Shown: positions 45,718 to 54,203, counted from the first letter of the stretch. The stretch: DNA of 64,000 bases from Lactiplantibacillus paraplantarum (GCF_003641145.1 NZ_CP032744.1:2108001-2172000), one strand, 5' to 3'. The notes: generated by a model from the sequence alone, not told the origin. Program-made: numbers and translations.

Positions 45718-45995
45718 TACATTGCAACAATAACGATATCTTGCCATTGGTCACGGATTTTCTTGCCATCAATTACATAATCAAGAATCTCATCAACATC
45801 GTCAGTATCTTTGAAGTGATAATCAAAATCACCATTATCTTTAGAAATGATACGTTTGCCCTCACTATCAAAACCAATGTACCACTCAACATCATTGATT
45901 TTGATTTGAACCTCCATACGAACATCTAATGCAAATCGAAGTTGCTCCAAAGACTCTAAGTGATCCGAATCAGCTTTTACTCGTCTTACCACCAT
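45717..45995 (-). CDS. Small phage protein, unknown
   Basis: This 92-residue acidic protein with a beta-like centre overlaps the 3' end of the minor head gene by 26 bp. The DADD/DDVDEILDYV segments suggest a folded soluble protein. No family recognised. Confidence 0.6.
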   Translation of the reverse strand: MVVRRVKADSDHLESLEQLRFALDVRMEVQIKINDVEWYIGFDSEGKRIISKDNGDFDYHFKDTDDVDEILDYVIDGKKIRDQWQDIVIVAM

Positions 45996-47655
45996 CTTTA
46001 TTCACAATCCTTTCTGCAATCGTTAATTTCCGCCCAGGTTCTTCACGCCGGGGAACAACCTTGCCATTTTTCTTTGTAACGTGTAACCAGGAATGCGCAT
46101 GCGGCACAATCGTGTGTATTTTGGCATTACCATGGTCGGTAAAATCAATGTCCAGCCGGGCCTTTCCAGTCTTACCATAATATCTTCGCGCAACTAGTTG
46201 CCCATCGACATAACGGTCAAAAACTGAGTTAGCTTCCTGTTGATACGGAACACCGTGCACCTCACCAAAATTGTGTACATTGTTCAACGAAAATTGTTCG
46301 CGTCGAACCTCGCGCGCTACTTTCAACAGGCTTTGGTAACTATCACTGTCATTATACTTCATCGTCTGAAAATCTTCGAATGTTTCGGGTACGTTATCTG
46401 CACCTAAAATCCGTTTGTATTCATCATACTGGGTAGAATCATACCGACGATTTCCAATTTGATTATCCAAATTATCGAAAGCTTGCCGACCATGCTTTAA
46501 GATTACTGCCTGGCGCCAATTTTGATAAGTAGCATCAGGCTTCAACTTGAGCTTTTCACCAGTAATTGGATCATTCGCCGTCCGTGGTAGCATGTACTTG
46601 CTATCTGACAAATAGATGATCGCAACAGTTCGGCAAAACGGATGCAACGGTGGAAAATTTACGTTTACTTCCGCTTCATTCACATTAAATATTCGCCCAT
46701 CAATATTTCGACAAATCTTTGACGTTCGCATATCTAGCACAGCAACCAGTTGGTACGTTTTAACACCACGCTTTTTCCATTCATTGAGCTTCGTTTGATT
46801 ATGAAAGTAGTTGGCTTCTGTTCTAATCAATCGTCGTGTATTGTAGCTGCTAGCTCCAAACTCCTTAGCTAAAGCTTGCACCATGTCACGTTCACGCATA
46901 CCGCTCATTTGCTGTGCAGTGAATAGTTCACTAAGTCGGTCGGCTAGTTGGTCCGTGTTATGCCAAATCCGTTTAGAGTAGTTCTTGCCTTTAAACGGCG
47001 CATCTAATGTAGCCTTAACGTACTTCCCTGACAACTCTTTAAACCGTGTTATTGGTTCGTCTGGGTTCACTTTAACTGTTACCATCTCTTTACCCGTTTT
47101 AGGGTCAAAGATAGTTCTAGTGTGCATTTTAGGCTGACTATCAGCGCTCACGCCCGGAAGAATGACGTCTTTATCAAAGCCACCTATAATACTCTCGTTA
47201 GTTGCCTGATCAAGTGCTTCTTGAATTACCCTGGTATAAAGGTCCGTGGACTTCTCAATCTCAACAGATGCCGCTTGTTTCACCGCAATGTAGCTCTTAG
47301 CCTTGAGCTCTTCCAATCTGGTAATACGGCCCTTAGCTGCCATCCGTGATAGATAGTTGGTAACCTGCTTCTTCGACTCTTTATCATTGATATTATCAGC
47401 CAGAGCCCGCAACGTTACTAGTTCAGTCGGACTGACTTTCGTGTTAAGAATTTGCTGCGCCTCGGACCCCGTCATTTTACCATCTGTAAAATATCTTTTA
47501 TATATCTGTGATACCTCACCAGTCAAATAGTTCTGAGCACGCATGTACGCCCTCGCAATGATAGTCGCTTGTTTGGTTGCAGCATCATGTGATTTCTGTT
47601 CGCTCTGAACGGCTCGCAGTTGCCAGTAACTTAACTTGCGTTTGTCATCCGCCAC
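45970..47655 (-). CDS. Minor head protein, SPP1 gp7/Mu gpF type, with C-terminal extension
   Basis: This 561-residue protein has a helical N-terminal region and the Mu F domain signature: RTEANYFHNQ, then LDMRTSKICRNIDG, then FPPLHPFCRT (about 290-360). Such proteins bind the portal and may be ejected with DNA. The last ~105 residues (about 455-561) form a separate region with RRYYGKTGKARLDIDF and DHGNAKIHTIVPHAHSW. This histidine-rich pattern recalls small nuclease- or toxin-like domains fused to phage head proteins. That part is inference. Confidence 0.85.
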   Translation of the reverse strand: MADDKRKLSYWQLRAVQSEQKSHDAATKQATIIARAYMRAQNYLTGEVSQIYKRYFTDGKMTGSEAQQILNTKVSPTELVTLRALADNINDKESKKQVTNYLSRMAAKGRITRLEELKAKSYIAVKQAASVEIEKSTDLYTRVIQEALDQATNESIIGGFDKDVILPGVSADSQPKMHTRTIFDPKTGKEMVTVKVNPDEPITRFKELSGKYVKATLDAPFKGKNYSKRIWHNTDQLADRLSELFTAQQMSGMRERDMVQALAKEFGASSYNTRRLIRTEANYFHNQTKLNEWKKRGVKTYQLVAVLDMRTSKICRNIDGRIFNVNEAEVNVNFPPLHPFCRTVAIIYLSDSKYMLPRTANDPITGEKLKLKPDATYQNWRQAVILKHGRQAFDNLDNQIGNRRYDSTQYDEYKRILGADNVPETFEDFQTMKYNDSDSYQSLLKVAREVRREQFSLNNVHNFGEVHGVPYQQEANSVFDRYVDGQLVARRYYGKTGKARLDIDFTDHGNAKIHTIVPHAHSWLHVTKKNGKVVPRREEPGRKLTIAERIVNKDGGKTSKS

Positions 47656-47671
47656 TCCTACACCTCCGAGC

Positions 47672-47794
47672 TTATAAAATCAAATACAGCAAAATTAAAA
47701 TGCCTGTAATTGGCTTCCATCCAAGCGAAACTAATCCCAGCATTTTAATTATCACGATCACAAATACACCAATCGTTTTAATGATTTTATTCAA
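47672..47794 (-). CDS. Short hydrophobic open frame, possible membrane peptide
   Basis: A 40-residue frame (TTG start, MNKIIKTIGVFVIVIIK...) has two hydrophobic segments and fills the gap between the Prp and minor head genes. The ribosome binding site is weak and distant, so it may not be translated. Confidence 0.4.
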   Translation of the reverse strand: MNKIIKTIGVFVIVIIKMLGLVSLGWKPITGILILLYLIL

Positions 47795-47801
47795 TTCTGA
47801 G

Positions 47802-48098
47802 TTAATTGCCCTTCACCACCACTTGCAAATTCTGAGGATATTGTGCTGAAATATCTTGTAGTCCGTGTAATAAGGTCTCACACAGAACTTTGTTATCAGC
47901 ACTGGGCTCAATCAATCCAATAAACAAGCCACCACTTTCGTTAACAGTGGCGTTAGATAGCTCATTAGTGATGGCTTGACCAAGCACCGAAACAGCAGCA
48001 CAAACTAGGTCATGGCCCTTAATAGCACTATTCGCGTGGCCCGTTATCTGATAACTAACTACCTGCTTTTTGTTTAACTGAAACGTTGCCAGAATCAT
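47802..48098 (-). CDS. Prp-type cysteine protease, phage copy
   Basis: This 98-residue protein carries the Prp (YsxB) signature ITGHANSAIKGHDLVCAAVS. The catalytic pair His21 and Cys33 is spaced as in bacterial Prp. Bacterial Prp trims the N-terminus of ribosomal protein L27, and staphylococcal phages use it to cut head proteins. Here the gene sits in the head cluster, overlapping the portal gene by 44 bp, so a phage maturation role is likely. GAGGT precedes the ATG. Confidence 0.85.
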   Translation of the reverse strand: MILATFQLNKKQVVSYQITGHANSAIKGHDLVCAAVSVLGQAITNELSNATVNESGGLFIGLIEPSADNKVLCETLLHGLQDISAQYPQNLQVVVKGN

Positions 48099-49536
48099 CC
48101 GCAGTTACCTCCTCGTTATCTGTGGCAGGCTCGCCGCCCATAGCTTTCTGCTGTAGCTTGAGTGCTTTTTCCTTTTCCTGATCCAGCATCTTAATCAACT
48201 CTTGCGGATCATTGGTCCCAGGCAACCACCCGAGGGCCACTAATTGCGGAATAACACCCTCAGCATTCTTAATATTATTGATGACATCTGCCATATTGAC
48301 AGGAATATCAGGAACTATATTAATTGTTGCCCCAGAAGCGTCTACCGACTGGCCTTTAAACGTCATAATATTCTGCATTAAGCGTAGTCTCTGCCGAATA
48401 CCCCGCGTTAAGTATCGCTGCTTAGTCGCTAACAATTGGAGTAAGCCGAACAGCTTGTATTTCATAGCTTCACCGCTAATCGTCCCAGCAAAGTTTTCGT
48501 CATTCATGTTAGGGACGTAAGACGTTTGATGAATGTCATCCTTAATCGACTTAACAAGTACTTGTAGCTGTGATTCGTCAAAGCTCTTGGTCAACCATTC
48601 AACGCTAGCACCCTGGTCGCCCTTACCAGGCGCTTCTAAGATGCCATCCTTTAAGTTAGCTCCTTCACCGTCCTCGCCCTCATCTAGCGTAAAGCCATAG
48701 ACTACCAGCAAGGCATCCACGAAGTTCTTTTTATCGGTGATACGGTCTGACTGTAATTCGTTATAGGCGTTGATTAGGCTAATCGTTTGCTCAAAATCAC
48801 CTTGGCGTTCTTCGTTATTACGATACCCAATCAGTGGGACGCCACTAAAATAGTGTTGAACGGCCTTAGGTTTGCTAACTAAATTAGCATCTGATAACAC
48901 TCGTCCCGTCTTGGTTCGATACTGAATAATCCAGTGGGCCGTATAGATAGTGATTAGATAACCATCAGCATTACCACGTAGATCTTTCTTTTCCACGTAG
49001 TAAATACCAAACAGTGGATTTTTATCCAGCGTGTCATCCGTTACCAGTACGCAGCCGCGCGGATCAATTTTTTCAATTGCCAACTCAGTAGTTGTGTCTG
49101 ATACTTTTTTAATGTAAAGCAACTCATACGCACACCCAAACACACTTAAATCTTTCTCCATTTCCGTATTATGCGAATCAATATCCATCTGGTCTTGAGC
49201 GTCCGTAATAGCTTTAATATCCTTGCCATTCGCCGGTGAAATGGAAACTGGATTACCCGTTGTAAAACCGGTAATCATGTCAGTAATGTATTTAGCATGG
49301 TTCGTCATTACCTTTTCATCTGCACGATCCAACTTAGCCGCCATCTCAAGATTACGGTTTAAGATATGCTGTTTGCCCTCATAGTAATGTTCCAACATGT
49401 TATAACGGCCAATGCGTTCCCGTTGCTGATCGATAGCATAGTTGATCACTTCGAAACTAGGGTTTTCAATATTACCGGCCAATTCACGGTCAATCGCAAC
49501 ATTGGAACCCCGCTTCTTGTTCAAATCATATTGCAT
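48055..49536 (-). CDS. Portal protein, SPP1 gp6 family
   Basis: This 493-residue protein should form the dodecameric ring through which DNA enters and leaves the head. The N-terminal part has RYNMLEHYYEGKQHI and a GFTTGNPVSI segment typical of the SPP1-like portals. A long helical crown is predicted near the C-terminus (KMLDQEKEKALKLQQKA). It lies 11 bp past the large terminase gene. Confidence 0.92.
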   Translation of the reverse strand: MQYDLNKKRGSNVAIDRELAGNIENPSFEVINYAIDQQRERIGRYNMLEHYYEGKQHILNRNLEMAAKLDRADEKVMTNHAKYITDMITGFTTGNPVSISPANGKDIKAITDAQDQMDIDSHNTEMEKDLSVFGCAYELLYIKKVSDTTTELAIEKIDPRGCVLVTDDTLDKNPLFGIYYVEKKDLRGNADGYLITIYTAHWIIQYRTKTGRVLSDANLVSKPKAVQHYFSGVPLIGYRNNEERQGDFEQTISLINAYNELQSDRITDKKNFVDALLVVYGFTLDEGEDGEGANLKDGILEAPGKGDQGASVEWLTKSFDESQLQVLVKSIKDDIHQTSYVPNMNDENFAGTISGEAMKYKLFGLLQLLATKQRYLTRGIRQRLRLMQNIMTFKGQSVDASGATINIVPDIPVNMADVINNIKNAEGVIPQLVALGWLPGTNDPQELIKMLDQEKEKALKLQQKAMGGEPATDNEEVTADDSGNVSVKQKAGS

Positions 49537-49546
49537 CCGCTCACCT

Positions 49547-50791
49547 CTATCCTCTTAATCCCTTTGGCTTCTTAATTGTCCGTGCCTTGAGCCGTTCGTG
49601 TGTGTTATAGATGGCATACCGTAACGCGTCCATTACGTCATCGTTAAGCTTGACGGGTAAGCCCGTAGCCTCGTCCCAGACATACTGGTAGATTTCATCT
49701 AAAAAGGCATCAATTGCTTCTTTAATAACAAAAAAGTGGCCTTGCTTCATGCACTTAGCCACTGACTCAATTCCTGATAAAACTGATTTTTTAGCGTTGA
49801 ACGCTTTGAGCCCTTCACGTTGGAACCGGGCAACGTGTTCTGGTCGCGCGCTATCAGCCCAGAACTTTAATTTCTTGCCGTAGCGCTCCTGAATCTCTTT
49901 GGCAATCGTAACCCAATAGTCAATCTCTTCAAACTGACGTGTATGTTCTTCAATTAAATAAGTATTGCCGTCTCGATCATCTGCCATAACTACGATTGTT
50001 CCCTTATGCTCATAGCCCCAGTCAACGCCACAATAGTAATTTAAGTTGTCCGGTAACTTCGAACGCGGAATAACCATGGTATCCTTGTTAAAGTCCCTGT
50101 ACACCATCCCTTCACCAGATACCCATAAGCCAAGAATTGAGCGATCATAGAACATTCCTGCAGGCGTACCAGCTTTCTTGCGTTCAAGATACTCCTTCGG
50201 TAAGAAAGTGTTGTCATCAATCGTAAAATGATAACTGACAATGCCGGCCTTAGGATCGTTATTATCAATATAGTTCTTCTTCAGGTAATGCGTTGGTACG
50301 TCTGGGTTAGTATCACAAATAATCCGTGCATCAGGTGCCGAACAACGATCAAGGATTTCATTAAACACCGCTTCGTTTGCCAATGAAGCTTCATTCACAT
50401 AAGCTCCAAAGCTTGTCATACCACGGATAGCACCAAGCCCAGCAATTGAACCAGTAAACGTTTGAACGACTTTCACGCCGAACAGCTTGAATGAACCGTG
50501 CTTATCAAACTTAAAATCAATTCCATATTTGTTTGTCAGTTCTTGCAACACATTGTTTTGTAATGATTTACTAGAATAACCCGCTAGAATATACATGGGC
50601 TCATCGATGTCCAGCTCGTCAGCCACTGCACGTATCCGCCGTAACTCCATCAAGAAGATATCATTATCAATTACCGTTTTACCAGAACGAACGGCACCAT
50701 AGTTAATCAACAGCCGCCAATCATTCCGCTGCAATACCGTTTTCATCACATCGATTTGCTTTGATGTATACAAGTTAGTTATCGTGATCAT
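49547..50791 (-). CDS. Terminase large subunit
   Basis: This 414-residue packaging motor cuts and pumps phage DNA. The ATPase part has Walker A-like GAVRSGKTV and an acidic region GAYVNEASLA. The nuclease part has GVDWGYEH and a late DDVMDALRYA. I chose the ATG at 50791 (MITITNLYTSKQ), since GAGGGG lies 4-5 bases upstream; earlier in-frame starts lie before that site. It overlaps the small terminase gene by 17 bp. Confidence 0.94.
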   Translation of the reverse strand: MITITNLYTSKQIDVMKTVLQRNDWRLLINYGAVRSGKTVIDNDIFLMELRRIRAVADELDIDEPMYILAGYSSKSLQNNVLQELTNKYGIDFKFDKHGSFKLFGVKVVQTFTGSIAGLGAIRGMTSFGAYVNEASLANEAVFNEILDRCSAPDARIICDTNPDVPTHYLKKNYIDNNDPKAGIVSYHFTIDDNTFLPKEYLERKKAGTPAGMFYDRSILGLWVSGEGMVYRDFNKDTMVIPRSKLPDNLNYYCGVDWGYEHKGTIVVMADDRDGNTYLIEEHTRQFEEIDYWVTIAKEIQERYGKKLKFWADSARPEHVARFQREGLKAFNAKKSVLSGIESVAKCMKQGHFFVIKEAIDAFLDEIYQYVWDEATGLPVKLNDDVMDALRYAIYNTHERLKARTIKKPKGLRG

Positions 50792-51644
50792 CATTCCCCT
50801 CAATAGCGTCATCAATCTTATCTAATAATTTAGATACTTTGGTTTCAGTATCATCGCCTTTATCATTAAGAATGTGCGCCTTAGCTTCAACAATATCAGC
50901 TTCGAATTTAAGCTTTCGTAATTTTTGCTTAGCGACATCACCATCGTTGTAAAAAAGCTTAGCCAGACTGTCTAATGCTTTTTGCTTGTCATACAGTTTA
51001 ACGACTAAGCCATCTTTACCACGATGGATATCTTGCACCAACGACCAATCGATTTGATCACTGGGCTTTAAATAAATGTCGGCAACATGCTTCTTAACTG
51101 GGTTATCGTCTGTATCTAAGAACACATTTCCATCCGTATCTTGCACTGTCTCTTCGTGAACTTTGTAGTCCAGAACGTCCCCCAGGCTGGCAAATGCCTG
51201 CTTAGCATATTCGCTGGCAATATCATTAGCAGTCACGTACAGTTCGGCACGTTGCTGCTTTTTTAGCTTGGCGAGCTGGCGTTTTACTCCAGCATTTCCC
51301 AGCATTCTTGGACCATTACGTAACGCAACCTCGTAACTGCAACCATAAGCTTTTTTATACGCCCAGGATGCATTAAAACGTTGCAAATAAAAAAGGCAAA
51401 ACAACTTCTGCTTCTCAGTCAGCTCGTTATTTGCCTCTAATTCATTTACTATTTTAGGTGCAACCTTGGGTGCATCTTTTTTTCGTTTTGGTTGCACCTT
51501 TTTACTTGCGGATGCATCTTTTTTCCAGCCATCACGTGTACGCCATGATTTCAACGTTCCAACTGGTACATCGTATTTAGCCGAAATATCTTTATACTTC
51601 ATTCCGGCCGCGTAATCTTTCCCCGCTGCTTTTCGTTTGTCCAT
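50775..51644 (-). CDS. Terminase small subunit
   Basis: This 289-residue DNA-recognition subunit has an N-terminal helix-turn-helix (YKDISAKYDVPVGTLKSWRTRDGW) and a basic linker (QPKRKKDAPK). A terminase_2-like core follows with LTEKQKLFCLFYLQRFNASWAYKKAYG. The start MDKRKAAG follows GGAGG by 14 bases, a rather long spacing. The tail is acidic. Confidence 0.9.
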   Translation of the reverse strand: MDKRKAAGKDYAAGMKYKDISAKYDVPVGTLKSWRTRDGWKKDASASKKVQPKRKKDAPKVAPKIVNELEANNELTEKQKLFCLFYLQRFNASWAYKKAYGCSYEVALRNGPRMLGNAGVKRQLAKLKKQQRAELYVTANDIASEYAKQAFASLGDVLDYKVHEETVQDTDGNVFLDTDDNPVKKHVADIYLKPSDQIDWSLVQDIHRGKDGLVVKLYDKQKALDSLAKLFYNDGDVAKQKLRKLKFEADIVEAKAHILNDKGDDTETKVSKLLDKIDDAIEGNDDHDN

Positions 51645-51683
51645 TACATACCACCACACCTCCATTAATTGGAATTAATTAGT

Positions 51684-51806
51684 CTAGCTCAATTGCTTAA
51701 TGCGTTTTGAGAAACAATAACAACGCTTGAATAAATTAATTTGAATCCACGATACAACGTAAGAATGCTTATTTTCGTCGTATTTCGTCATGTAATGATG
51801 TACCAT
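51684..51806 (-). CDS. Small phage protein upstream of the terminase
   Basis: This 40-residue frame (MVHHYMTKYDENKHSYV...) has an excellent ribosome binding site (AAAGGAGGGCG). It is rich in aromatic and basic residues and has three Cys/Tyr near the end. No family known to me. Confidence 0.6.
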   Translation of the reverse strand: MVHHYMTKYDENKHSYVVSWIQINLFKRCYCFSKRIKQLS

Positions 51807-51841
51807 TTGCTCGCCCTCCTTTATTTTTAATATGTAATTCA

Positions 51842-52114
51842 CTAATCTAGTAAGTCGTAAGTTTGCTTAAAGATATCAGGCTTGCATGGGTAAAACTCAC
51901 CGTGAACTCCTTTGATGATGTAATCACCCCGCTCAGCAAGCATATCGCCTTCCAATGTGTGAATGACTAACTTTACATCAGGTGTGCCTTTATTTTCAAA
52001 ACTGATTACACTTTTTTTAATGGCTTCACAAGCCCATTCTGGATCTTCTTTTTGGTCATAGTCTCCCGTCCATTTGAAACAATCAATAACTACTGGTTTC
52101 TTTTGTGCTTTCAT
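51842..52114 (-). CDS. PGDYG-type small phage protein
   Basis: This 90-residue protein has the pattern [13 protein letters not shown]... [33 protein letters not shown], found in many phage proteins as a stand-alone domain or fused to DUF1642. Start MKAQKK follows AAGGAGG. A related domain forms the first half of the protein at 55136-55558. Confidence 0.75.
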   Translation of the reverse strand: MKAQKKPVVIDCFKWTGDYDQKEDPEWACEAIKKSVISFENKGTPDVKLVIHTLEGDMLAERGDYIIKGVHGEFYPCKPDIFKQTYDLLD

Positions 52115-52253
52115 GCTGTACCTCCTTATTTTTATCCAAACTAAAAGCGCCATGCTGTTTAGCACGACGCTTCATCCATTTATCTAAGTGGGCATCTATC
52201 TCTGCTTCTTGTGGCGTGACGTAGCCGTATTTTGTGTTAATCATCTTTGCCAT
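52083..52253 (-). CDS. Small phage protein, unknown
   Basis: This 56-residue frame ([22 protein letters not shown]...) overlaps the start of the next gene by 32 bp and the end of the previous small frame by 17 bp. GAGGCA is a modest ribosome binding site. The basic, helical content ([11 protein letters not shown]) suggests a small nucleic-acid-associated protein. Confidence 0.5.
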   Translation of the reverse strand: MAKMINTKYGYVTPQEAEIDAHLDKWMKRRAKQHGAFSLDKNKEVQHESTKETSSY

Positions 52254-52356
52254 GAGTTGCCTCGTTGCTTGAACAGAATGGATATTGTACCCCGAATAAT
52301 TCTAGATTCACTTTTTTCAAATCATCCTCAATAGCCTTATTGTCTTTCATATTCAT
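52237..52356 (-). CDS. Small phage protein, unknown
   Basis: This 39-residue frame (MNMKDNKAIEDDLKKV...) has a strong GGAGGTG site eight bases before its ATG. It lies directly after the Thoeris cassette terminator. No family recognised. Confidence 0.55.
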   Translation of the reverse strand: MNMKDNKAIEDDLKKVNLELFGVQYPFCSSNEATHGKDD

Positions 52357-52381
52357 TGTGACACCTCCTAATCATATGTAC

Positions 52382-52407
52382 AAAAAAAGCCTGACATAAG
52401 TCAGACA
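52382..52407 (-). terminator. Terminator after thsB
   Basis: GTCTGAC and GTCAGGC pair (one G-U) around TTAT, followed by seven Ts on the minus strand, 12 bp past the thsB stop. Confidence 0.85.
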
Positions 52408-52418
52408 CCTTTATCATT

Positions 52419-52922
52419 TTATAATCCTAGATTATCATAGACCGAATCTGGGTAATAATACATTTTTTTCTCGTTATTTTTTCTGTGATGTGCATCGCTG
52501 TCAGGCCAATTGTCCATTGCGTATTTAATCGCCTTCTCATAATATGGAACAGAAATTGATAGGTCAGTTTTCAATTTCGTTGGAAAACGTTCACTATCTA
52601 CACGCTTATTTTTGTCAATATTAACTACGATTATTGGCAATTCTAACTTTATTGCTACCTCAATTTCCCATCTCACAAATTTCCTAAGGTTCTTAGTATG
52701 CTCGCCTAATAAGAGAATAAACAATTTTGAGTTAGCAAAGCGTACTCTCAACTGTTTCTTAATACTTTCCTCCTCACTATCATCATAAGATTTATTTAAA
52801 TCATGTGCATTGTTCAATTTAAAATCATCATGCGTATTTGCTGCCCATGCTTGAATCATTCGATAATAATTCATATCTTCGTCTCCATCAAACGCGACGT
52901 ACACTTTATTTCTGTAGGCCAT
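52419..52922 (-). CDS. thsB: Thoeris ThsB-like TIR-domain protein (DUF1863)
   Basis: This 167-residue protein has a TIR-like fold of the MTH538/DUF1863 kind: KVYVAFDGDEDMNYYRMIQAWAAN, then IKKQLRVRFANSKLFILLLGEHT, then FVRWEIEVAI with the candidate catalytic Glu86. In Thoeris systems ThsB senses infection and makes an ADP-ribose-type signal from NAD. Its start overlaps thsA by 17 bp. The C-terminal ~45 residues are lysine- and tyrosine-rich. Confidence 0.82.
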   Translation of the reverse strand: MAYRNKVYVAFDGDEDMNYYRMIQAWAANTHDDFKLNNAHDLNKSYDDSEEESIKKQLRVRFANSKLFILLLGEHTKNLRKFVRWEIEVAIKLELPIIVVNIDKNKRVDSERFPTKLKTDLSISVPYYEKAIKYAMDNWPDSDAHHRKNNEKKMYYYPDSVYDNLGL

Positions 52923-53802
52923 AAAATTGACTCCTTAATTGAAAATAATTAATTTCCTTATTAGTCTCTTTATCCAAGAGAATAACTAATTTGGTTGGCT
53001 TCTTAAATTTAATTCTTCGAAGCTTAAAAGTCCAGAGTATAGTATCTAATATTTCTGTAGATTCATATCTGTCATGATCGAGTCTAGTTATTCCAGAACC
53101 AAAAAGTGTTATAACTACCGTTCTTCCAGCATAAAACTCATCTATTTCATCCCAAAAGTTAATTAAAAATTTAACATAATCTTGAATTGATAAATATGCT
53201 CGATTTTTCTCATCAAAGTGAGTCAACGCTGTCAAAAAAACATCTTCTGAAAACTTGTGAATTGATCCAAGCTCGTACTTTGTTTTCTTGCCAGTATGTC
53301 TATCACTATTGATTTGTAATTTGTGCCTATGCTCTAGTCTTGAATCTCCATCAATAGACGCATCTAGTTGTGAAACACTATCAACCTTATTATCAATAAA
53401 TTGGCCATTAAGAGAACTATGTGAAATTATTTCATCGTCAACTTTCGTATCAAAATATTCATTGAAAGCGAACACTTTGATAAATTTCTTATTATTATAA
53501 TATTTATCGCTGAATATATCTCCTTGCTTTATTACAATTTCTGAATTTCCAACTTTTAGCCCGATTTTTCTAATCAAATTAGCACTGATCAATTTATACA
53601 AGTAAAAGATAATCATGAAAATAATAAAGCCGACAAGCATCCAGCTTCTAATCATTTCTTTAAAGTCACAAAACGACAGCAAAGCTCCAATGACTCCAAA
53701 TAACCAGCCCCCACTTGTTGAAACCGACCTCCATAACTCCTTATTGAAAAAACCTACGTCCATACTTTCCATGAGCCCCCTAGCAATCAAGTCGTATAGC
53801 AC
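52906..53802 (-). CDS. thsA: Thoeris type II ThsA-like effector: two membrane helices plus macro-like domain
   Basis: The 298-residue protein has two N-terminal membrane helices (about 31-47 and 53-72), followed by a macro-like domain (DUF6430 type, about 83-290). Landmarks are KVFAFNEYFDTKVDDEII with SLNGQFID, and later LFGSGITRL. In type II Thoeris, the macro domain binds the signal made by ThsB (reported as histidine-ADPR) and the membrane part then harms the cell. The start is uncertain: GTG 53802 has GAGG upstream, while ATG 53772 lies near AGGGGG. Strongly AT-rich compared with its neighbours. Confidence 0.8.
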   Translation of the reverse strand: MLYDLIARGLMESMDVGFFNKELWRSVSTSGGWLFGVIGALLSFCDFKEMIRSWMLVGFIIFMIIFYLYKLISANLIRKIGLKVGNSEIVIKQGDIFSDKYYNNKKFIKVFAFNEYFDTKVDDEIISHSSLNGQFIDNKVDSVSQLDASIDGDSRLEHRHKLQINSDRHTGKKTKYELGSIHKFSEDVFLTALTHFDEKNRAYLSIQDYVKFLINFWDEIDEFYAGRTVVITLFGSGITRLDHDRYESTEILDTILWTFKLRRIKFKKPTKLVILLDKETNKEINYFQLRSQFYGLQK

Positions 53803-53806
53803 TATA

Positions 53807-53935
53807 CTACCTCATTGTTATTACAAAAAGAAGGGAACAAACGGAAAATATAAAAGCATCCATATTACATAAAAGTATAGATATAATTATTAATACTAAA
53901 GAAATAATAAGTTTCATAAACTTAAGATTTTTCAT
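53807..53935 (-). CDS. Small hydrophobic protein leading the Thoeris cassette
   Basis: This 42-residue frame (MKNLKFMKLIISLVL...) contains two hydrophobic segments and has AAAGGGA before its ATG. Its TAG lies four bases before the GTG start of thsA, so translation could be coupled. It may be a leader peptide, a small partner or an accidental frame. Confidence 0.5.
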   Translation of the reverse strand: MKNLKFMKLIISLVLIIISILLCNMDAFIFSVCSLLFVITMR

Positions 53936-53970
53936 CAGAACTTCCCTTTCATTACCTAAATTTATGTATC

Positions 53971-54001
53971 AAAAAAAAGCCCGGTTCCGACCCCGGGCTT
54001 T
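53971..54001 (-). terminator. Terminator between the tRNA array and the Thoeris cassette
   Basis: AAAGCCCGG and CCGGGCTTT form a 9-bp stem, with eight Ts following on the minus strand. It closes the tRNA-region transcript. Confidence 0.9.
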
Positions 54002-54015
54002 AACTAATAGACAAT

Positions 54016-54060
54016 GCCGGCGGCAGAGAGAAGCGCATCACCCCTTATAAATCCGCCGGC
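54016..54060 (-). ncRNA. tRNA-like stem element, 45 nt
   Basis: GCCGGCGG and CCGCCGGC form a perfect 8-bp terminal stem around a 29-nt interior with no clear tRNA arms. It lies 2 bp after the tRNA-Trp on the same strand. Confidence 0.45.
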
Positions 54061-54062
54061 TA

Positions 54063-54134
54063 CACAGATAGCTGGATTTGAACCAGCATAGACGGTTTTG
54101 GAGACCGCCATCTTGCCAATTAGATCATATCTGC
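54063..54134 (-). tRNA. Phage-encoded tRNA-Trp (anticodon CCA)
   Basis: The 72-nt sequence folds as a full cloverleaf. The acceptor stem is GCAGATA/TATCTGT. The D arm is ATCT-AATTGGCA-AGAT. The anticodon arm is GCGGT-CTCCAAA-ACCGT with U33 and anticodon CCA. The T arm is GCTGG-TTCAAAT-CCAGC. The discriminator base is G, as in bacterial tRNA-Trp. The 3' CCA is not encoded. It lies in the prophage, before a terminator. Confidence 0.88.
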
Positions 54135-54140
54135 TTAACA

Positions 54141-54200
54141 GACGGGCCGTCATATCAACTTAATCAAGGAGGCAACACAAATTGTACACCTGTGCCCGTC
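54141..54200 (-). ncRNA. tRNA-like stem element, 60 nt
   Basis: GACGGGC and GCCCGTC form a perfect 7-bp acceptor-like stem. The 46-nt interior shows no T loop and no convincing anticodon arm. It is separated by 6 bp from the tRNA-Trp. Confidence 0.45.
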
Positions 54201-54203
54201 TAA

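Noticed and set aside
54063..54134. Idea that the phage tRNA suppresses the TAG in the antirepressor
   Set aside because: The anticodon is CCA, which reads UGG; it cannot read UAG.
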